Assembly (NCBI GenBank): GCA_033961575.1
Contig: CM066731.1
Location: 85,457,501-85,521,500, forward strand
Length of the DNA: 64,000 nt
Reading direction: 5' to 3'
Origin: Aselliscus stoliczkanus
Taxonomy: Eukaryota; Chordata; Mammalia; Chiroptera; Hipposideridae
Shown here: positions 56,406 to 64,000 of the stretch, piece by piece
Layout of the letters: every line of letters begins with the position of its first letter
How positions within the stretch are numbered: position 1 is the first letter of the stretch
Made by a program: the position numbers and the translations under genes
Notes under the pieces: model-generated
Databases searched by the model: none
What the model saw: only the letters and a program-made list of their open reading frames with translations
Told to the model about the DNA's origin: nothing

Positions 56406-59250
56406 TTTTTGTAATTGGAGTTAAATTGTTACCAGCTTAAAACACATTATTATAGCTTTAAGATATTTTATGTATAGTAGTATGATCAAAGATAATATCT
56501 ATAAAATATACACAAAAGGAAACGAGATGGTAACCAAAACATGTCTCTACAAAAGGTTAATGAAATACAAAAAAACAAAAGAAGAAAATAAAATAAAAAT
56601 AAAAATATACAAGTCATACAGAAAACAATTAAAATAATGCCTAAGTCACTCCTTCTCCATCAGCAATTACTTTAATTTAACTGATTAAACACCCCAAATA
56701 AAAGTCATAGAGTGGCCCAATGGATAAAAAAAATGCTACAACATGCTGTCTATAAGAGTTCACCCTTCATAACAGAAAAACACAGAGGCTGGAAATGAAA
56801 GGATAGAAAAAGTTATTATATGTAAATGGCAACCAAATGTGTGCAGACATGGTCTTTTTCATATGATATAAAATAGACCTTGTGACAAAAAATTATCACA
56901 AGAGACAAAGAAAGGCATTATATAATGATAAATGGGTCATTTCACCAGGAAGATATAACAGTAGCATATATATATAAATATACATATATATAGTTATTTA
57001 ACATATAGCAATCATATATATATATGCTTTACATATTTGTGTGTTCTTATATTAAATACATATATAGTGTATGTTTTGTTTATTAAATGTATATATTTAC
57101 CATCAGAGCACACAAATAAATAAAGCAAACTGACAGAACTGAAGGGAGAAATACACAATAACACAAAAATAGTAGAAGACTTCAATACCCCAGTTTTAAT
57201 TATTAACAGAACTAGGGAGAAGATCAATAAGGAAACAGAGGACTTGAACAATACTATTACCAATTAGACTTAATAGACATGCAATAGACCCAACAAAAGC
57301 ATAATATACGTTCTTCTGTAATGCACACAGAGAGTTCTCCACACAAAACAAGATTTAAGATTGAAATCACACAAAGTATCTTCTGTAACCACAATGGAAC
57401 GTAACTAGAAATTAATAGCAGAAGGAAAATAGGACAATCCACAAATAGGTGGAAATAAAACAATTCAGTCTTTAATAACAAATGGGTCAAAAAAGAAATT
57501 ACAAGGAAATTTAGACAAAATCTGGAGACAAATGAAAATACAAACATGATATACTAAAACTTACAGGCTGTAGCAAAAGTAGTGCTAAGAGGTAAATTTA
57601 TAGCAGTAAACACATTAAAACAGAAGAACATTTTCAAACCAATAGTCTAATAATATGCCTCGAGAAACTAGAAACAGAAGAAAACCTAAACCAAAATTAG
57701 CACAGGATGTAAATAATAAAGATTAGAGAAGAAATAAATGAAATAGAGAATAGAGAAACAAAAGAATAAAGTATAGAGGCAAGAGCTGTTTTTTTGAAAA
57801 GATCAATAAAATTGATAAATCCTGAGCTAGACCAAGAATAAAAGAAGGAAGTTTCAAATAAATAAAATTAGAAAAGAAAGAGAGGACATTACAACTTATG
57901 CTAAAGAAATAAAAAAGATCACAAGACACTAATATCACAGTTATCCAACAAAATAGATAACTGAGAAGAAATGGGTAAATACCAATAAAGTGTACAACCT
58001 ACCTAGACTAAATGATAAGGAAATAAATCTGAATAGATCTATAACAAGAATGGAGATTTAAACAATAATTAAAATCTCCCAACAAGAACAAAAGAAAACC
58101 AAGACCAAGTGGCTTCACTGGAAAATTCTACAGAACGTGTATAGAAGAATTATCACCAATCTTCCTTTACCACATACACAGAAATTGAAGACAATGGAGA
58201 AATCATTTCCAAACTCATTCTATGTAGCCAAGTTACCTTAATAACAAAGTCAGATAAAGACACAACAGGAAAACAAGACTACAGACTGATACTCCTTTTG
58301 AATATTGAAAATAACCCTAAACAAAACATTAGCAAGACAAGTTCAATAGTACATAAGCAGGATTATGCATAATGAACAATGAGATTTATATCTAGAATAT
58401 AGAATGGATGGTTCAACATATCAACATACCAAAACCAATCAATGTAATAAAGCACATTAACAAAACAAGGGACAAGAAACATGATCATCTTAACTGATGC
58501 AGAGAAAAAAACAAAAACAACCAAAAAAGCCATTTGATAAGATTCAACACTCATTCATGTTAAAAACACTAAACTAACTAAGAATGAAAAGAAACTACTT
58601 CAACATAATAAAATCCATATACAGAATGTCCACAGCTAACACTATATACAAGATGAAAGACTGAAATCTTTCCTCTAAAATATGAGCAAGGCATGTATGC
58701 TTACTTTCATATTACTATGCAATACAGTACTGGAAATCCTAGGCAGACCAAACAGACAAAAAGAAGAAATAAAAGACATCCAAATCAGAAAGAGGTAAAA
58801 TTATCTCTGTTTGCAAGAGACACGATTTTACATGTAGAAAAACTTACAGATCACACACACAAAAATAATTTTTAAAACTAGTAAATTATTTTATCAAAGT
58901 TGCAGGATTCAAAATCAACATGCAAAAACTGTGTTTCTGTACACTAACAAAGGCCAATTTGAAAAGGTCAATCCTATTTACTATAGCATAAAAAAAAAAA
59001 AAAGATAAAATGCTTTCAAATAAAATTAACCAAGGACTTATGCACTGAAAACTACAAACCATTGCTAAAATAAATCAAAGAAGAAAACTACATAAGTAAG
59101 TGGAAAGACATCTTGTGTTCATGGACTGGATGACTTAATATTATTAAAATGTGCATACTACCCAAAGTGATCTACAGATTTAATGCAATGTCTATCACAA
59201 TTTCATTGGCATTTTTTTCATTAATAGAAAAAAGTCTTATAATTCATATT
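56406..59250 (+). repeat. Old L1 remnant, ORF1-ORF2 junction to RT thumb, plus strand
   Basis: It begins in intergenic L1 sequence ('GTTACCAGCTTAAAACACAT') and continues into the endonuclease ('AGAAGACTTCAATACCCCAG', a decayed DFN box). It then runs through RT sequence to 'TTTAATGCAATGTCTATCAC' near 59180. All frames are short. Several AT-rich stretches (about 56960-57080) are local expansions. It is markedly more decayed than L1-A to L1-D. L1-C inserted at its left edge. Confidence 0.8.
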
Positions 59251-59257
59251 GAATCTA

Positions 59258-59415
59258 AGTTGTTTTTATCTTTTGGTTATTGTGAATATTGCTGCTATAA
59301 ATATTGGTGTACAAATATCTGTTTGATTCTCTGTTCTCATTATTTTGGGTATATACCTAGAAATATAATTTCTGGATCATTAGTAATACTATGTTTAACT
59401 TTTCATTTCTACCAG
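59258..59415 (-). repeat. Old L1 ORF2 C-terminal fragment, minus strand
   Basis: 'TTTGGTTATTGTGAATATTG' and 'TTGGGTATATACCTAGAAAT' are the reverse of the region before the L1 ORF2 stop. It abuts the plus-strand L1 at 59250 and ORF1-type sequence at about 59420. Confidence 0.7.
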
Positions 59416-59419
59416 CAAA

Positions 59420-61010
59420 GAATTCCCTCAGCTTTTGTTCATTTGGAAAATATTAACTTTTCCTTCATTTTTTTTTTTTTTTTTTGAGGGCAATGTCTCT
59501 GGCCCTCATATGTGGGACTGAACCGGGGCCGCTCACTTCCCAAGCCAGCGCTTAACCACCGCGCCACTTGGCTGGTCCCTCCTTCATTTTTAAAAGATAG
59601 TTTTGCTGGATATCAAATTTTTGGTTGACAAGTTTTGTTTCCAGCACTTTACATAAGTCATCCCACTTCTATCATGATACCATGATTCCTGATTAGAAAT
59701 TAGCTATTAATATATTAAGAATTCCTTGAATATGGCAAGTTGCTACTCTCATTTTTATTTTCAAGATTTTCTCTTTGTGTTTGTTTTTCAGCAGTTTCAT
59801 TATAATCTGTCTGCATATATATTTGCACTAATCCCACTTGAAATTTTTGAGCTTTCTGGATGTGTAGATTTATATATTTCATTAATTTCAGAAGTTTCCT
59901 ATCATTATTAATGCAAATGTTCTTTTTGACACACACTCTCTCTTCTCCTTTTGAGGTCCATGCTATTTTTGATATTGTCCCACAGGTCCCTTTGACTCTG
60001 TAAACTTTTCTGCATTCATTTTTCTTTCTGCTCCCCAGACTTTATAAACACAATTGTAATTTTTAATATGGCTAATTTTTTTCTCTGCCTTCTCAAATCT
60101 GCTATTGAACCCCTCTAGTGAAATTGTTATTTCAGTCATTAAACTTTTCAGCTCCAAAATTTCTATTTGGATTTTTAAAAATTTTAATCTTTTTATTGAT
60201 ACTTTTTTCATACGTTTATTTCTGGTTTCCTTTATTTCTTTATCCACCGCTTCCTTTAATCATTTGTTCATATTTAAGGTAGTTAATTTAAATGTTTTGT
60301 CCACTAAGTCCAATATCTCTGCTTCTCTGGACTGATTTCTGTCAATTGATTATTTTCATAGGAATGGGTAATATTTTCTTATTTCTACAATGCTTTGTGA
60401 TTTTGTTTTTGAAAATTGGACACTTTGAATATTTTAATTTGGCAAATCTAGAAACAAGGTTTCCAGGGAATCAAATTCTACCCCAGGATTTGCTGTTGTT
60501 AATTTTTTAGGGCTGCAGTTGTCTGGTGAATTTATTACTATTTGTGCAAAGTCTATATTCCTTCTGGTGTGTGGTCACTGAAATCTCTGCTTCATTGTCT
60601 CAGCTCTCAACAGTCAACCTGATAGAGATTTCCTTAAGCACCTGTGGTCAAAAAGAAAAGGAAAAAAACCCAAAAAACTACCCTCCCAGATTTTTCAGAT
60701 TGGTTCTGATCTGATCTAGGGCATCTCCTCAGTGCTAGGCTAGGCCATATAGAATGTTACCCTTAATCTCTGGCATGTGAAGAACCCACTGATCCTTCAA
60801 ACATGCATGCCTAGGGTCTTATGAGGTCTATTTTGAAACTGCTTCAAGTCCTGGATGTGCACATTGCACTCCATTTTTCTCAGTGAACACTGTTATTTCT
60901 TCAAGAAACTTCTTCCTGAGCTGCTTCTTTGCCAGGTATTAGAATTGTCCGCTGCTTGCCCCACTCACTGTCCCTTCCATCAGGCAGGCACAATGAGTAT
61001 ACAATATTAA
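59420..61010 (-). repeat. Old L1/HAL1-like ORF1 and 5' region, minus strand
   Basis: On the minus strand it gives a 5' UTR (61010-60510), then ORF1. A frame at 59963-60247 reads MDKEIKETRNKRMKKVSIKR and EITISLEGFNSRFEKAEKKI, an ORF1 coiled coil, followed by degraded RNA-binding sequence to about 59420. ORF1 is followed almost at once by the ORF2 C-terminus, with the bulk of ORF2 absent, as in half-L1 (HAL1)-type elements. The exact family is tentative. Confidence 0.6.
59473..59579 (-). mobile_element. Short tRNA-derived SINE, minus strand
   Basis: A poly-T tail is followed by GAGGGCAATGTCTCTGGCCC, CCCAAGCCAGCGCTTAACCA and CCACTTGGCTGGTCC. Duplication TCCTTCATTTTT (59461-59472 and 59580-59591) is identical. 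Confidence 0.93.
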
Positions 61011-61140
61011 ATCTTTTGAAAGATACTGTTACTGCCTATAAAGTCACTCCAGCATGATTGAGGGGAGAGAGAGAGAGAGAAAAATACATATCAGCCTCTG
61101 CATTGGTCCCTCATAGAACCACTAGTACTATACATGAATA

Positions 61141-61473
61141 TTTATATTCCCCCCAAATTTATATACTGAAACCTAATCCATAATGTGATGGTATTTGGAG
61201 GCTGGATCTTTGAGAGGAAATTAGGTAATGAAGGTGGAGCCCTCATGAATGGATTAGTGCCCTAATAAAAGAAACCCCAAAAGCTTCCTTGCTCTTTCAC
61301 TGTGTAACAAGAAGACAGTAGTCTGCAACCCAGAAGGGAGTTCTAACCAGAACCTTACCATGCTGGCACCCTGATCTCAGACTTCCAGTCACCAGAACTG
61401 TGACAGATATATTGTTTATAAGCCACCTAGCCTATGGTATTCTGTTACAGCAGCACAAACTGACTAACACAAT
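61141..61473 (+). repeat. MST-like MaLR solo LTR
   Basis: 'CCCCCCAAATTTATATACTG', 'GTGATGGTATTTGGAGG', 'GTGGAGCCCTCATGAATGGA' and 'AAGCCACCTAGCCTATGGTA' run in the order of MST-type MaLR LTRs, ending ACTGACTAACACA. The sequence is decayed and no internal region follows. Confidence 0.75.
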
Positions 61474-61479
61474 CAAATA

Positions 61480-62562
61480 TATCAAAATACAAAACCCCAG
61501 TACTTTAAAAATAAGACATTTATTAACACCCAGCACCAGCAAGCTGCACCAGGAAAGCTGGCCACCATCCCTATGGCTGCCATCCCTGCTGTATTTGTGG
61601 GGTTGGGGATGATAATTAGATGAGTGAAAATGCTCCAATGTTCTCTTACCAAATTTTCACTCCCCTTTTCTTCATTAAGCAGTACCCTGGTTGTTATAAA
61701 TTTTGTATTTGGTTAGGTTCCAAAGTTCCTCAAAAGTTGATTCTATCAGTCGATACCAGCTTATGGCTGCTTCTGTGGAGGGACCCGTTATTTAAGCACC
61801 TTATTCTGCCATTTCCTGAGAAACCACTCCCTGTCTCATTATCTCTTGGTCTAAGGATTGCACCTTATCTTTCTTTCTCTGATGCACAAGGCTTGGCTTC
61901 CAGGAAAAAGAGGTTGTACTTGGATTAGTGCAATTCATCATCACAACTATATAAAGCAATTTGAGATAATGGCCAACTTACAGATCAGCAGTATAATTTC
62001 CATATACTAAGATGAATTAAGGTATCACCTAGGAATATTATTCACATTTCTGCCCAGGGCAATTTCTTTGCATTATTCTATGCAATCTCATTTGTCAATT
62101 GTGGATTGGCCTGGAAATGTGTTTTTGATAACTGATATAATTATATCTTTATTACTATGGTTTAATTTCCATTTGCCAGAAATCTTTAAACTCATTATGT
62201 ATTTCATTTTTTGAGAGCCACAAAATGTATCACAAAGTTATATTTTAGCAAATACAGTATTTACTAAGGTATTTCATATCCACATCATTTTATCCTTCTA
62301 AAATAATTGTTGTTTTTCTATATATTTAAATTATTTTCTAGTGTGATTCATGTTGCTTACCAAAGTACATTTAAAAAAACAATATTAAAATCAGGAAATT
62401 AAATTGAAAGAAGGAATAAGCAGAGGAGTGAAGGGTTTTCTTAAAAGGCATATTAAAAGCAAAATACCAAGTCAGTTTCTTCCTTTCACTGTAGTGGTAT
62501 ATGGCTTGCTTTGAACAAACGCATATGAGATCACATAACCACTCCATCATGGATATGAGGAA

Positions 62563-62566
<4 letters not shown>
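61480..62566. other. Unassigned DNA
   Basis: No gene or named repeat. A 102-codon frame at 61620-61928 has no homology that I recognise and no supporting signals. Confidence 0.45.

Positions 62567-62568
<2 letters not shown>

Positions 62569-62604
<36 letters not shown>
62569..62604. repeat. (CA)n microsatellite
   Basis: About 18 CA units, likely polymorphic. Confidence 0.95.
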
Positions 62605-62608
<4 letters not shown>

Positions 62609-63765
62609 CAGTCTCCAGGAAAAGAAATTATTTACATCCACCCTGAAAATTATGAGAGAATGTATATTAATGGCAGGGGGGTACTGCCAACTTTCATCTT
62701 TCCATTGGAATGTGTGACTTACCCAAGTGTGAACACATGATCAATTAATGCCAAAAATACTAAAATAACCCAAAATATAATAACATTTTAAATTTAAATA
62801 TGGAAAAAAATATAAAATAATTCATATAACATATGTGTATATTTTAACAAAATTTTTTTAAAAACATGCCTGCCACATAACTTGAAAAATACAGTAAAAT
62901 GTACATCATTACAGCATGGATTTTTTAAATTTTATTGTGGTACCCACACTGAACATGAGCATAGATATTTATAGGAATGTATCTATGAATAGATGTCTAA
63001 TCTTTAAACTTCAGTAAAGAAAAAATTACATCTCTTATTTTACTAATCTTTAAGCAAAGTTAACATTTCCTTCAATTATGAATTTAGACAAATAAAATAA
63101 AATTACTATTATCAGTACTTATTATTTAGGCACTGATAAAAATTAAGAATATTTTCATAGTCAACTGTAGATGTTCTAGATATCTAAAAGTGTCAGTTTT
63201 ACTATAACTTCATCAAAATTATGGTAATTATTAGGCTTTATGCCAGGAGTCATGGCAGCATAGTCATCCTGTTTTCAGATACATCCATGATGTAACTGGC
63301 TTCATATTAAGCAAATTGACACATAGGGGACATTTAGCCACCATAAAGTAAAGTTGCATCTTCTTACATTGGTGACTCATATCTAAGTTTAGTCAGTGTT
63401 CCTTGTTCACAATTGTGCAGTGATTAACATTTACAAAAAAGTGAACTTTTTTGGGTATTTTTAGTTGTAAAGTTTTATGAAATGGGATAGTTCAAATAAG
63501 AATTCTAAACTTTTCAATGAGACACTTCCAAGTTTAGGGTCTCCACTTTTTAAAAACTTTTCTTGAAGTATCCAATAAAGTTACTTATTAGTTTGCCAAA
63601 CAGACACATACACAAGAGTCCTCGTAGTATGGCAGAGACTTTAATAAAGCCATGTGTTCCAGAAATAATTTCAAGGTTGTTGGTAGAATGGAAAAGAGGA
63701 AAATACTGAAAAGTGATTCCCTTTTCAAATAATATGCTATGTTTCGTTGATATACTTCCCAATAT
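62605..63765. other. Unassigned AT-rich DNA
   Basis: Nothing recognised beyond AT-rich sequence. Confidence 0.5.
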
Positions 63766-63768
63766 GTT

Positions 63769-63770
<2 letters not shown>

Positions 63771-63818
<48 letters not shown>
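63771..63818. repeat. (ATCT)n microsatellite
   Basis: Twelve tandem ATCT units, a typical tetranucleotide marker. Confidence 0.95.
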
Positions 63819-63819
<1 letters not shown>

Positions 63820-64000
63820 CATCTATTCAATATATATTTCACATTTATATCTACATAATTCCAGTATGTTTTAATTATTAAGATGGTATATCTTTTAACT
63901 TTCTGAAATTGCTCATCAAAGTATTGGCAGCCTCACTATTGCCCCTCAACCAGGTAAAACTTTCATGATAGCTATTCCCTTTTTAAAAATATCATATTAT

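Noticed and set aside
61620..61928. 102-codon candidate gene
   Set aside because: There is no recognisable domain, no promoter or splice context, and the length is within chance expectation for this composition.

Overview
The window is mammalian intergenic DNA made almost entirely of transposable elements. I found no intact host protein-coding gene, no tRNA or rRNA gene, no CRISPR array and nothing bacterial. The most likely source is a bat, probably a horseshoe-bat-like lineage (Yinpterochiroptera). This rests on the tRNA-derived SINEs (GGCCGGCC head, ATTGGGGAATTGGGG and AATAAA-TCTTT tail) and on the young L1 family. It is an inference made without a database search.

Layout. 1-1917: AT-rich DNA with an MLT1-type MaLR LTR. 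1931-9075: a 7.1 kb LINE-1 ('L1-A', minus strand) flanked by a target-site duplication; its ORF1 is almost wholly replaced by about 1.4 kb of unrelated sequence. 9.1-14.1 kb: AT-rich DNA, a scrambled old L1 and a 957 bp mariner. 14.1-19.0 kb: a 79 bp palindromic MITE, a second mariner and five SINEs. 19-27 kb: old MIR/L1M remnants, further SINEs, an (AT)n run and a pyrimidine tract. 26.9-36.8 kb: a nested stack in which a Tigger transposon was hit by a SINE and an L1 ('L1-D', plus strand); L1-D then received a 2.85 kb TMEM167B processed pseudogene (itself hit by two SINEs) and a 727 bp solo LTR. 36.8-44.3 kb: mostly unassigned AT-rich DNA with MIRs, a SINE and a deleted MITE. 44.3-47.5 kb: 'L1-B' (minus), which keeps its 5' UTR and ORF1 but has lost the reverse transcriptase. 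48.6-49.1 kb: an L2. 49.5-56.4 kb: 'L1-C' (minus), the most complete copy, with a SINE in ORF1. 56.4-61.0 kb: two old L1 remnants in opposite orientations. 61.1-61.5 kb: an MST-like MaLR LTR. 61.5-64 kb: AT-rich DNA with (CA)n and (ATCT)n microsatellites.

None of these parts forms a working gene system. The L1s would once have supplied the machinery that copied the SINEs and the TMEM167B mRNA, as the A-rich tails and target duplications show. All L1 reading frames here are broken. The observations most worth following are the ORF1-replaced L1-A, a recurrent antisense short ORF with a splice-donor motif in the L1 5' UTRs (comparable to primate ORF0), the modular SINE families, and a mariner/MITE pair flanked by TA dinucleotides.
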